From positions 744,001-808,000 of the forward strand of contig NZ_CP116942.1 of the NCBI RefSeq assembly GCF_028532485.1: a stretch of 64,000 nucleotides of DNA, in the 5' to 3' direction. Positions within the stretch are counted from its first letter, which is position 1. The number at the start of each line of letters is the position of its first letter. Source of the stretch: Iamia majanohamensis (GTDB lineage Bacteria > Actinomycetota > Acidimicrobiia > Acidimicrobiales > Iamiaceae). Below, piece after piece: positions 41,240 to 48,699 of the stretch. A model generated the notes under the pieces. The model saw nothing but the letters and a program-made list of their open reading frames with translations. It ran no database searches and was not told the DNA's origin. The position numbers and the translations under genes are program-made.

Positions 41240-41255
41240 GAAACCGCCACGAAAC
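41240..41255 (+). promoter_or_regulatory. GlnR-like box upstream of glnD
   Basis: GAAAC, six bases, GAAAC matches the half-site spacing of actinobacterial GlnR operators (gTnAC-n6-GaAAC). It lies 24 bp before the chosen glnD start. It predicts nitrogen control, but was found by eye. Confidence 0.45.
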
Positions 41256-41278
41256 ATGCTGACGCCAACCTGTCGGAC

Positions 41279-43657
41279 GTGAGGTCCCCGAGCCCGACCC
41301 CGAGCCTGGCCCCGCCCGGCCGTGCCGACGCCACCACCTTCGACGCCGAGGCGGTGCTGGCCGGTGCCGGGCCCGGCCTCGCCCTCGTCGACGCCTGGAC
41401 CCGCGCCGTCGACCGCTGGGTGGCCGCCCTCTTCGCCCGGGCGGTGGGGTCCGACCCCGCCACCTCGGCGGTGGCGCCGGCGCCGTCGGGCGTCGCCCTC
41501 GTGGCCATCGGCGGCTACGGCCGCAACCAGGTGTGCCCGGGCAGCGACCTCGACCTGCTGCTCCTCCACTCCCGGGCGATCGAGGTCAAGCCCATCGCCG
41601 AGGCGCTCTGGTACCCGATCTGGGACGCCGGGGTGAAGCTGGGCCACTCGGTGCGGACGCCGAAGGAGGCGCTGTCGCTCGCCTCCGACGACCTCGACAC
41701 CGCCACCTCCCTGCTCGACGTCCGCCTCCTCGCCGGCGACGCCGTGCTGGCCGAGGGCCTGGCGCGCGAGGCCGCGGCCCAGTGGGAGAAGCGGGGCAAG
41801 CGCTGGCTGGCCAAGCTGGCCGACTCCGTCGACGAGCGCCACAGCCGGGCCGACGAGGTGGCGTTCCTCCTCGAGCCCGACCTCAAGATGGGCCGGGGCG
41901 GGCTGCGCGACGTCCACGCCGTGCGCTGGGCCGAGCGGGCCCGCCAGGTGCTCCTCGACGACGACCACGCCCCCATCGACGCGGCCGAGCTCGACCTGCT
42001 GGCGGTGCGGGCCGAGCTGCACCGGGCCACCGGCCGCGCCGGCGACGTGCTCACCCTCGACCAGCAGGACGCGGTGGCCGAGGCCCTCGCGGTGGAGGGC
42101 GGGGCCGACGGCCTCATGGCCCTCGTCGCCGACCGGGGCCGGACCATCGCCTGGCGCTCGGACGAGACCTGGCACCGGGTGCGGGCCATGCTCGCGGGGC
42201 CGGGCTGGTCCATGGGCGGGCGGCCCCGGGCCATCGAGCCCGGCCTGGAGCTCCGCGACCGCGAGGTCCACCTCACCGCGGAGGCCGACCCGGAGGCCGA
42301 CCCCCCCATCGCCCTGCGGGCCGCAGCGGCCGCGGCCCGCCTCGGCACCCGCATCGACCGCGGCTCGCTCGAGCGCCTGGCCCGGGAGACGGCCCCGTTC
42401 GGCGACCCGTGGCCCGAGGGCGGGCGCGAGGCGCTCGTCGCCCTGCTCTCCACCGGGCCGCCGGCCATCGGCCAGATCGAGTCCCTCGACCAGCTCGGCG
42501 TGTGGCTGCGGGTGCTGCCGGAGTGGGGCCCGGTGCGCAACCGGCCCCAGCGCAACGCCTACCACCGCTTCACCGTCGACCGGCACCTGCTGGAGGCGTC
42601 GGCCGGGACCCACGAGCTGCTCGACACCGTCGACCGCCCCGACCTGCTGGTGCTCGGGGCGCTGCTGCACGACATCGGCAAGGGCCGGCCCGGGGACCAC
42701 ACCGACGTCGGCATGGACCTCGTCCGGGCCATCGCTCCGCGCATGGGCCTCGACGAGGTCGACACCGAGACCCTCGTCGACATGGTGCGCCACCACCTGC
42801 TGCTGCCCGACGTGGCCACCCGGCGCGACCTCGACGACCCCGCCACCGCGTCGCGGGTGGCCGAGCAGGTGGGGTCGCTGCGCACCCTCCGCCTCCTCCA
42901 CGGCCTCACCGTCGCCGACTCCCGGGCCACCGGCCCGGCGGCGTGGGGCAGCTGGAAGGCGGGCCTGGTCGCCACCCTGGTGGAGCGGACCGCCGTGGCC
43001 CTCGGCGCCGAGCCCGGGCCCGACGCGGCCCCGCCCTTCCCGAGCGCCGAGCACCGGGACCTGCTCGCCCGGCGCGAGCAGGTCATCCGGGGCGAGGACG
43101 AGGTCGTCACCGTGGTCGCCCCCGACCGCCCCGGGCTCCTGCGCCGGGTGGCCGGGGTCATGGCCCTCCACGGCCTCGACGTGCTGTCGGTGGAGGCCGT
43201 CTCCTCCGACGACGGCTGGGCCCTGGAGCGGGTGACGGTGGCGCCGCCGGGCGACGAGCCCATCGCCTGGCCCAAGGTGGTCGCCGACCTGGAGGCGGGC
43301 CTCGCCGGTCGCCTCGCCATCCGGGCCCGCCTGGCCGACCGGGTGCGGAGCCACCGGCCCCGGAACCGTCTGCGCAGCGCCCGGGTCGACCCGCCCGAGG
43401 TGCGCGTCGACAACAGCGCCTCCCGGGAGGCGACGGTGCTGGAGGTCCACGCCCCGGACGCCATGGGGCTGCTGGAGCGGATCTGCCGGGCCATGGCCGA
43501 GATGGACCTCGACGTGCGCTCGGCCAAGGTCCAGACCCTCGGCGACCGGGTGGTCGACGCCTTCTACGTGCGCGACGCGGAGGGGGCCAAGCTCACCGAC
43601 GACGCCCACCTGGCTGAGGTGCGCCGGGCCATCCTGCACACCCTCGACGCCGGGTAG
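41279..43657 (+). CDS. glnD: [Protein-PII] uridylyltransferase / uridylyl-removing enzyme
   Basis: GlnD modifies the nitrogen sensor PII (adenylylation in actinobacteria) according to glutamine. The 792-residue protein has a nucleotidyltransferase domain, GGYGRNQVCPGSDLDLLLLHS (about 77-97), in which the usual Glu after GR is replaced. KMGRGGLRDVHAVRWAER (about 203-220) follows. An HD domain carries LGALLHDIGKGRPGDHTDVG (about 458-477). Two ACT domains follow (VVAPDRPGLLRRVAGVMALHGLDVLSVEA and VHAPDAMGLLERICRAMAEMDLDVRSAKV) that sense glutamine. The GTG at 41279 is preferred to 41195 because a GlnR-like box lies between. glnK and amtB are not adjacent. Confidence 0.92.
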   Translation: MRSPSPTPSLAPPGRADATTFDAEAVLAGAGPGLALVDAWTRAVDRWVAALFARAVGSDPATSAVAPAPSGVALVAIGGYGRNQVCPGSDLDLLLLHSRAIEVKPIAEALWYPIWDAGVKLGHSVRTPKEALSLASDDLDTATSLLDVRLLAGDAVLAEGLAREAAAQWEKRGKRWLAKLADSVDERHSRADEVAFLLEPDLKMGRGGLRDVHAVRWAERARQVLLDDDHAPIDAAELDLLAVRAELHRATGRAGDVLTLDQQDAVAEALAVEGGADGLMALVADRGRTIAWRSDETWHRVRAMLAGPGWSMGGRPRAIEPGLELRDREVHLTAEADPEADPPIALRAAAAAARLGTRIDRGSLERLARETAPFGDPWPEGGREALVALLSTGPPAIGQIESLDQLGVWLRVLPEWGPVRNRPQRNAYHRFTVDRHLLEASAGTHELLDTVDRPDLLVLGALLHDIGKGRPGDHTDVGMDLVRAIAPRMGLDEVDTETLVDMVRHHLLLPDVATRRDLDDPATASRVAEQVGSLRTLRLLHGLTVADSRATGPAAWGSWKAGLVATLVERTAVALGAEPGPDAAPPFPSAEHRDLLARREQVIRGEDEVVTVVAPDRPGLLRRVAGVMALHGLDVLSVEAVSSDDGWALERVTVAPPGDEPIAWPKVVADLEAGLAGRLAIRARLADRVRSHRPRNRLRSARVDPPEVRVDNSASREATVLEVHAPDAMGLLERICRAMAEMDLDVRSAKVQTLGDRVVDAFYVRDAEGAKLTDDAHLAEVRRAILHTLDAG

Positions 43658-43733
43658 GGCCTCGGTGGGGCGGGCGTCCCGCAGCTGCGGTCCGGCACCG
43701 ACGGCACGGGGTCTGGGCCGTCGGGGGCCCGGG

Positions 43734-43739
43734 TAGGTT
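43734..43739 (+). promoter_or_regulatory. -10 element of the NUDIX gene at 43747 (leaderless)
   Basis: TAGGTT lies 7 nt before the ATG start. Confidence 0.5.
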
Positions 43740-43746
43740 GCCGGCC

Positions 43747-44436
43747 ATGGACCGCGAGCCGCCCACCGAGGTCGACCTGCTCCGCTGGAGCGAGGCGTTG
43801 GCCGGGATCGCCCGCACCGGCCTCGGGTTCACCGACAGCACCTACGAGCGCGAGCGCTTCGAGGAGGTGCTGGCCGTGGCGGCCGACATCCGCCACGCCG
43901 CCGGCCACCCCGTCGACCCCAGCCAGCTGGTCGTCGAGTGGATGAAGCAGGTGGGCTCGGGCGTGCCCGGCTACGTGACCCCCAAGGTGGCCGTGGGCGC
44001 CGTGGTGGGCGACGACGAGGGCCGCCTGCTGCTCATCCAGCGGGCCGACTCCGGGGTCTGGCTCTACCCGACGGGCTGGGCCGACATCGGCTACTCGCCG
44101 GCCGAGGTGGCCCGCAAGGAGGTCCACGAGGAGACCGGCATCGAGTGCGAGGTCGAGCGCCTCATCGCCTGCTTCGACGGGCTGCGCCTGGGCTTCAGCC
44201 GGGTGCCGCTCTACTCCCTCGTCTTCCACTGCCGGGCCACCGGCGGCTCCCTGGTGCCCCACCCGCTCGAGACCCGCGACGTGGGCTGGTTCGGGCCCGA
44301 CGAGCTGCCCGACCCGACCGCCGGCGCCGACCGGTGGGCGGACATGGCCTTCGCCGCCATCCGCGGCGACGACGTCGGCGCCTGGTTCGACCACCCCCGC
44401 GACCCACCCTGGCAGGGCGACCCCGACGCCCACTGA
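43747..44436 (+). CDS. NUDIX hydrolase with N-terminal helical domain
   Basis: This 229-residue protein has a helical N-terminal domain (LLRWSEALAGIARTGLGFTDSTYERERFEEVLAVAADI, about 11-48) of the kind found in the Nudix_N subgroup. The NUDIX domain follows (TPKVAVGAVVGDDEGRLLLIQRADSGVWLYPTGWADIGYSPAEVARKEVHEETGIE). The NUDIX box is GWADIGYSPAEVARKEVHEETG, with KEVHEETG as metal-binding core. The GGxxE start is replaced by GWADIG, as in that subgroup. Substrate unknown, possibly a nucleotide sugar or ADP-ribose. It is followed by a strong terminator. Confidence 0.87.
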   Translation: MDREPPTEVDLLRWSEALAGIARTGLGFTDSTYERERFEEVLAVAADIRHAAGHPVDPSQLVVEWMKQVGSGVPGYVTPKVAVGAVVGDDEGRLLLIQRADSGVWLYPTGWADIGYSPAEVARKEVHEETGIECEVERLIACFDGLRLGFSRVPLYSLVFHCRATGGSLVPHPLETRDVGWFGPDELPDPTAGADRWADMAFAAIRGDDVGAWFDHPRDPPWQGDPDAH

Positions 44437-44440
44437 CCCC

Positions 44441-44471
44441 CCGACGGAGTGGGCCGGGCACACTCCGTCGG
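44441..44471. terminator. Bidirectional terminator after the NUDIX gene
   Basis: An 11-bp perfect stem (CCGACGGAGTG with CACTCCGTCGG, 9-nt loop) begins five bases after the NUDIX stop. It also faces the end of the convergent hypothetical gene. Confidence 0.85.
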
Positions 44472-44521
44472 TGCGCCGGGCGCACCCGGACCGGTCGTCC
44501 GCGATCGCCCCGGCCGAGCCC

Positions 44522-44995
44522 TCAGGCCGCCCGCAGGTGGGCCACCGCCCAGGCCACCACGTCGAGGTCGCCGTGGGAGCGCTCCCAGCGGCGGGCCAGC
44601 TCGTCGCGGTCGAGCGGACCCCAGGCGTCGGGGTCCCAGCCCAGGATCGTGCCCAGGTGGGCGGCCAGGGTGTCGGGCTCGACGTCGTCGTCGAAGGCGG
44701 GGACGGCCTCCAGCCCGCACCACACGGTGGTCGGGTCCAGCGCCGGGTCCTCGCCCCGGGCCAGGGCCCCCGCCACCGCCGGGAAGAGGTGGTAGCCCGA
44801 CAGGCGCCCGGGGCGGGCCAGGTCGGGGCGGGGGTGGAGCCGCCACTCCACCGGGACCCCGTCGGGGCCGTCGTCGCGCAGCCAGGCCTGGCTGCCGTTG
44901 TCGTAGGCGTGGGCCGGCGGGCCGAGGTGGTCGTGGACGGCCACCAGCAGGTCGGGCGAGGCGGACCAGACGCAGGTCGCGATCAGCTCGGCCAC
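44522..44995 (-). CDS. Hypothetical protein, 157 residues
   Basis: The product starts MAELIATCVWSASPDLLVAVHDHLGPPAHAYDNGSQAWLRDDGP and ends LDVVAWAVAHLRAA. It is soluble, with many Trp and His (for example EWRLHPRPDLARPGRLSGYHLFPAVAGAL, about 51-80). No family is recognised. The GTG at 44995 is supported by a TAGGTT hexamer 8 nt upstream; the longer in-frame form is not. It is divergent from the WS/DGAT gene, 177 bp apart. Confidence 0.7.
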   Translation of the reverse strand: MAELIATCVWSASPDLLVAVHDHLGPPAHAYDNGSQAWLRDDGPDGVPVEWRLHPRPDLARPGRLSGYHLFPAVAGALARGEDPALDPTTVWCGLEAVPAFDDDVEPDTLAAHLGTILGWDPDAWGPLDRDELARRWERSHGDLDVVAWAVAHLRAA

Positions 44996-45003
44996 GGCAC
45001 CCC

Positions 45004-45009
45004 AACCTA
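45004..45009 (-). promoter_or_regulatory. -10 element of the 157-residue hypothetical gene (leaderless)
   Basis: TAGGTT on the minus strand is 8 nt from the GTG start at 44995. Confidence 0.45.
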
Positions 45010-45159
45010 GGGGCGCGCCCGTCGGCGGCAGCGGACCGCGGCCGGGGGTCGCCCGTCCACCCACGGCGGTCGGAGATCAGGGGACCGCCACCCGGGGGGG
45101 GCGCCCACCGCCCACCCGGGTCGCCGTCCCGTCCTCGGCGGGGCCCGGGGGCCCTCCGG

Positions 45160-45165
45160 TAGGTT
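45160..45165 (+). promoter_or_regulatory. -10 element of the WS/DGAT gene (leaderless)
   Basis: TAGGTT lies 7 nt before the ATG start at 45173. Confidence 0.5.
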
Positions 45166-45172
45166 CCGGCCG

Positions 45173-46726
45173 ATGCCCTACGACCGCCTCTCGCCCCAGG
45201 ACTCGGTGTTCCTCCACGTGGAGGACGACCACCAGCCCCTCCACGTCGGGGCGCTGGCCTACTTCGAGGCCGGGCCCCTGCGCGACGCCGAGGGACGCTT
45301 CGACCTCGAGCGGGTGCGGCGGCGCATCGCCTCCCGGCTGCACCTGGTGCCCCGCTTCCGCAAGCGGATCATGACCGTCCCGTTCGACCAGGGCCGGCCC
45401 GTCTGGGTCGACGACGAGGACTTCGACCTCGCCTACCACGTGCGGCTCACCGCCATCCCGGCGCCGGGGTCCGAGGCCCAGGTGAAGCTGCTCATGGACC
45501 GGGTGCAGGCCCAGGTCCTCGACCGGCGCCGCCCCCTCTGGGAGCTGTGGTTCGTCGACGGCGTCGACGACGACCGGGTCGCGCTCATCCAGAAGACCCA
45601 CCACGCCCTGGTCGACGGCGTGTCGGGCATCGACGTGGCCACCGTCCTGCTCGACCTCGAGCCCGACACCGAGGACGTCGAGCCGCCGCCGTGGGACCCC
45701 GAGCCCCCGCCCGAGGCGTCGTCGCTCCTGGTCGACAGCCTCGTGGAGCGGGCGTCGGAGCCGGCCGAGCTGCTGCGCTCCGCCCGGGCCGCCCTCCGCG
45801 TGCCCCGCGACGTGGTCGAGCGGGTGGGCCAGGTCGCCCGCACCGTGGTGGACCTCGCCCACCCCACCCCGTCGGCCCCGTGGAACGTGCCGGTCACCCC
45901 CCACCGCCGCTTCGAGCCGGCGCGCGTCGAGCTGGAGCGGGCCAAGGCCCTGCGGCGGGCGGCGTCGGACCGGGGTCACGACCTGGAGGGCACCACCCTC
46001 AACGACGTGGTGCTCACCGCCTGCGCCGGGGCGATGCGCGCCTACCTGCGGGGCCGGGGGGACGACGTCGCCGAGGACCTGGTCTACCGGGCGATGGTGC
46101 CGGTGTCGGTGCGCGACGTGAGCGAGCAGATGGCCCTCGGCAACCGGGTGTCGATGATGGTCGCCGACCTGCCCGTCGGCGAGCCCGACCCGGTCGAGCG
46201 CCTCCGCTTCGTGCACGCCCACATGGCCAGCCGCAAGGAGATGGGCGAGGCCGTGGGGGCCGACACGATCATGGAGGCCACCGGCTACGCCCCGCCCACC
46301 CTCCTCGCCCTGGGCGCCCGCCTCGCGGTGCGGACGATGCCCATGAACACGGTCATCACCAACATCCCCGGCCCCCAGGTGCCGCTCTACTGCCTGGGCG
46401 CCCGGATGCTGGAGGCCTTCCCCTACGTGTGCGTGGTCGACGGGATGGCCATGATCATCGCCGTCATCTCCTACGACGGGCGCCTCGAGTTCGGTCTGTC
46501 GGGCGACCGCAGCGCCATGGCCGACCTCCAGGACCTGGCCACCGCCGTCCCCGACGCCTTCGACGAGCTGGAGACGGCCCTGGGCCTGGCCGCGCCGCCT
46601 GCGGGGGGACGCTCCCGGGCCGCCGGTGGGCGCCGGGCGAAGGCGGGGCGAGGCGGGCGGTCCGCGCCGGGGCGCCGGGGCGCAGGTGGGTCGGGAGCGC
46701 AGGGGACCGAGGCGACGGGGACCTGA
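45173..46726 (+). CDS. Wax ester synthase / diacylglycerol acyltransferase (WS/DGAT) family protein
   Basis: This 517-residue acyltransferase joins fatty acyl-CoA to diacylglycerol or a long-chain alcohol to make storage lipid at the inner membrane face. Signatures are MPYDRLSPQDSVFLHVEDDHQPLHVG at the N-terminus, the catalytic KTHHALVDGVSG (HHxxxDG at about 143-149), TTLNDVVLTACAGAMRAYL (about 275-293) and NTVITNIPGPQVPLYCLGARM (about 391-411). The last 45 residues are a Gly/Arg/Ala-rich basic tail (GRRAKAGRGGRS) not needed for the fold, possibly for membrane or droplet binding. It is a single gene with its own promoter and terminator. Confidence 0.92.
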   Translation: MPYDRLSPQDSVFLHVEDDHQPLHVGALAYFEAGPLRDAEGRFDLERVRRRIASRLHLVPRFRKRIMTVPFDQGRPVWVDDEDFDLAYHVRLTAIPAPGSEAQVKLLMDRVQAQVLDRRRPLWELWFVDGVDDDRVALIQKTHHALVDGVSGIDVATVLLDLEPDTEDVEPPPWDPEPPPEASSLLVDSLVERASEPAELLRSARAALRVPRDVVERVGQVARTVVDLAHPTPSAPWNVPVTPHRRFEPARVELERAKALRRAASDRGHDLEGTTLNDVVLTACAGAMRAYLRGRGDDVAEDLVYRAMVPVSVRDVSEQMALGNRVSMMVADLPVGEPDPVERLRFVHAHMASRKEMGEAVGADTIMEATGYAPPTLLALGARLAVRTMPMNTVITNIPGPQVPLYCLGARMLEAFPYVCVVDGMAMIIAVISYDGRLEFGLSGDRSAMADLQDLATAVPDAFDELETALGLAAPPAGGRSRAAGGRRAKAGRGGRSAPGRRGAGGSGAQGTEATGT

Positions 46727-46735
46727 GGGCCGGGA

Positions 46736-46764
46736 CCGGGCCCGGGCCACGAGCCCGGGTCCGG
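46736..46764. terminator. Bidirectional terminator after WS/DGAT
   Basis: A 12-bp stem with one G-T pair (CCGGGCCCGGGC with GCCCGGGTCCGG, loop CACGA) lies 9 bp after the stop and between two convergent genes. Confidence 0.75.
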
Positions 46765-46822
46765 GGGTGCCGGCCCGCCACCGATCCCGCGGCCGGCGGG
46801 CGGTGCCGTCCGGTGGGTGGGC

Positions 46823-47032
46823 TCAGGCCGCGGCGCGTGGGCGGCGGGGTGCGGTCCGGGCCGTCGGCACCGGGGCCCGGGTCTGGGCCTCGACGCGCCG
46901 GATCAGGTCCTCGGCGTCGTCGATGCGACGCTCGGCCATCTCGAGCTCGCGGCGCGCGTTGCTGACGGCGTCGTCGTGCCCGATCCGGTAGGACAGGCCG
47001 GCCAGGACGTGGGGGAGGGTCATGCGGGCCAT
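46823..47032 (-). CDS. Small coiled-coil hypothetical protein, 69 residues
   Basis: The product reads MARMTLPHVLAGLSYRIGHDDAVSNARRELEMAERRIDDAEDLIRRVEAQ, followed by a basic Arg/Ala/Pro tail. Residues 20-50 form a heptad-like amphipathic helix. Too small for a family call. The ATG at 47032 (or 47023) gives a balanced sequence, while the longer frame upstream is Arg/Pro-rich. It is divergent from the GNAT gene. Confidence 0.55.
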   Translation of the reverse strand: MARMTLPHVLAGLSYRIGHDDAVSNARRELEMAERRIDDAEDLIRRVEAQTRAPVPTARTAPRRPRAAA

Positions 47033-47035
47033 GGG

Positions 47036-47112
47036 ACGCAACGTACGCCCGCACCGTTTCCGGCGATCGTCGCCCCCTTTTCCAGTGGGGGTCGATCGTC
47101 TGAAGGTTGCGT
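47036..47112. repeat. Nested inverted repeat in a divergent promoter region
   Basis: ACGCAAC (47036-47042) pairs with GTTGCGT (47106-47112). Inside, CGATCG (47064-47069) pairs with CGATCG (47093-47098), and CCCCC with GGGGG around TTTTCCAGT. It lies between the small coiled-coil gene and the GNAT gene and could be an operator or leader structure. Confidence 0.4.
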
Positions 47113-47192
47113 GACTCGCGCCACCGGCACCTGGCGCCGGAGCTGGGTCGGGCCCGTCCCCCACGGGGAGCTCCGGCCCGGACCGCGGTCGC

Positions 47193-47198
47193 TACCGT
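47193..47198 (+). promoter_or_regulatory. -10 element of the GNAT gene (leaderless)
   Basis: TACCGT lies 7 nt before the GTG start at 47206. Confidence 0.4.
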
Positions 47199-47205
47199 GC
47201 CGACC

Positions 47206-47676
47206 GTGGCCCCCGCCGACGCCCCCCCGCCCGAGACGCCCCCGGTGACCGTGCGGGAGGTGGTCGACCCCGACGAGGTCGACGGCCTCGTCGCCCCCTT
47301 CGCCCGCCTGACCCCGCAGCTGTCGCGCTCCGCCCCCGCGCCGGACGCCGGCGTGCTGGGCGAGATCGTGGCCTCGCCGGCGTCGCACCTGCTGGTGGCC
47401 GAGGCCGGGGGCGAGGTCCTGGGGTCGCTCACCCTGGTGGTGTTCCGCATCCCCACCGGCCTGCGGGCCTGGATCGAGGACGTGGTGGTCGACGACGTGG
47501 CCCGGGGGCGCGGCGTGGGCGAGGCCCTCAACCGCTTCGCCCTCGACCTGGCCGCCTCCCTCGGCTGCCGCACCGTCGACCTCACCAGCCGCCCCAGCCG
47601 CGAGGCCGCCAACCGCCTCTACCGGCGCCTCGGGTTCGCGCCCCGCGAGACGAACGTCTACCGCCACGAGTCGTGA
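47206..47676 (+). CDS. GNAT family N-acetyltransferase
   Basis: This 156-residue acetyltransferase shows VTVREVVDPDEVDGLVAPFARL (about 12-33), LLVAEAGGEVLGSLTLVVFRIPTGLRAWIEDVVVDDVARGRGVGEALNRFALDLAASLGCRTVDLTSRPSREAANRLYRRLGFAPRETNVYR. RGRGVGEAL is the acetyl-CoA pyrophosphate loop. The GTG at 47206 is supported by the -10 hexamer; the longer upstream form lacks homology. The acceptor substrate is unknown. It is convergent with the FadR-type regulator (49 bp). Confidence 0.88.
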   Translation: MAPADAPPPETPPVTVREVVDPDEVDGLVAPFARLTPQLSRSAPAPDAGVLGEIVASPASHLLVAEAGGEVLGSLTLVVFRIPTGLRAWIEDVVVDDVARGRGVGEALNRFALDLAASLGCRTVDLTSRPSREAANRLYRRLGFAPRETNVYRHES

Positions 47677-47725
47677 TCGAGGTCCCCTCGGCCGGGTGCG
47701 CGCCGGTGCACCCTGGTGCGTGCGC

Positions 47726-48562
47726 TCAGCGGGGTCCGGTCTCGGTGTGCGCCGCCGAGGCCGCCGTCCGGGCCACGAAGGAGGCTCGGACGGCGTCGGG
47801 GTCGATGACCCGCACCCCGGGGGTGCTCTCCGGGTAGGTCTGCGAGGTCAGGAGGTGGGTCGCGGCCGAGCGCCGCGCCGTCTCGGCGTCCCCGGCCTCG
47901 ATGAGGTCGATGAGCGACGAATGCTCTTCGAGGGCGTCGAGCCGCTCGGCGGTCGGGATCGCCGCGACCTCGCCCATGCGGTGGGCCCAGTCCGACTCGT
48001 GGGTCGACCACAGCGCCTCGAGCGCGCCGGCCATGATCCTGAGGGGCTCGTTGCCGCACAGCTCCACGATCGCCTCGTGGAACTGCCGGCTCGCCGTGGT
48101 GACGGCGACGAGGTCGCCGACGACCTCGGTGGCCTGCTGGTGGATCTCGCGCAAGCGGGGCACGACGGTCTCGGACCGGTCCCGACGCTCGGCACAGCTG
48201 GCGGCGCATGCGGGCTCGACCTCCCGGAGCGCGGTGGCGACCTCGCTGATGTTGACCTTCTGGGCGGCCAGGACCAGCCCGAGCGTGTAGGCGACGTTGG
48301 TCGTGTGCGGACGATGGACCACCGCGCCGCCGATGCTGCCCCGCCGCACCGTGACGAGGCCTTCGGCCTCCAGCACGCGCATGGCCTCTCGGAGGGTGGG
48401 CTTGCTCACGGGGTACTGCTCGCGCAGCAGGCCCTCGACCGGGAGCTCGGCCCCGTCGCCCAGGTCGCCGAGCAGGATGCGACGCCGCAGGTCGTCGGCG
48501 ACCTGCTCGGCCAGGCGTCGGAAGCGGACCGGGGACGGCCCCCCGGTGGTCTCACTGGTCAC
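47726..48562 (-). CDS. GntR family regulator, FadR subfamily (FCD domain)
   Basis: This 278-residue regulator has a GntR winged helix (VRFRRLAEQVADDLRRRILLGDLGDGAELPVEGLLREQYPVSKPTLREAMRVLEAEGLVTVRRGSIGGAVV, about 12-82) and an FCD ligand domain, with TASRQFHEAIVELCGNEPLRIM and EEHSSLIDLIEAGDAETARRSAATHL (about 220-245) carrying the metal/ligand His residues. FCD regulators respond to carboxylates or acyl compounds and usually repress a neighbouring catabolic operon. The gene is divergent from the CoA ligase gene, with an AT-rich shared region, and is the probable local regulator of the island to 60 kb. Confidence 0.92.
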   Translation of the reverse strand: MTSETTGGPSPVRFRRLAEQVADDLRRRILLGDLGDGAELPVEGLLREQYPVSKPTLREAMRVLEAEGLVTVRRGSIGGAVVHRPHTTNVAYTLGLVLAAQKVNISEVATALREVEPACAASCAERRDRSETVVPRLREIHQQATEVVGDLVAVTTASRQFHEAIVELCGNEPLRIMAGALEALWSTHESDWAHRMGEVAAIPTAERLDALEEHSSLIDLIEAGDAETARRSAATHLLTSQTYPESTPGVRVIDPDAVRASFVARTAASAAHTETGPR

Positions 48563-48637
48563 GTCGCAACGCCTCCCTCCTCGGCCGCCACCCTCGCGGC
48601 CGGGCGGCACCGGTGATCGTAGGGCGGTGTGACACCC

Positions 48638-48681
48638 TTGACATCCCTTCACCAAATCTTCTAAAACATTTTACCGATGCC
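48638..48681 (+). promoter_or_regulatory. Promoter and possible operator of the catabolic operon
   Basis: TTGACA (48638-48643) is followed after 18 nt by TAAAAC (48662-48667), one of the most AT-rich segments of the window. The AAAT...ATTT dyad (48654-48673) overlaps the -10 and is a candidate FadR-type operator. The divergent regulator start is 76 bp away. Confidence 0.5.
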
Positions 48682-48699
48682 GACCACCCCTCTCGCCGG

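Noticed and set aside
41195-41278. Longer GlnD N-terminus
   Set aside because: The added residues are not family-like, and the GlnR-like box falls within this stretch, so it is more likely promoter DNA.
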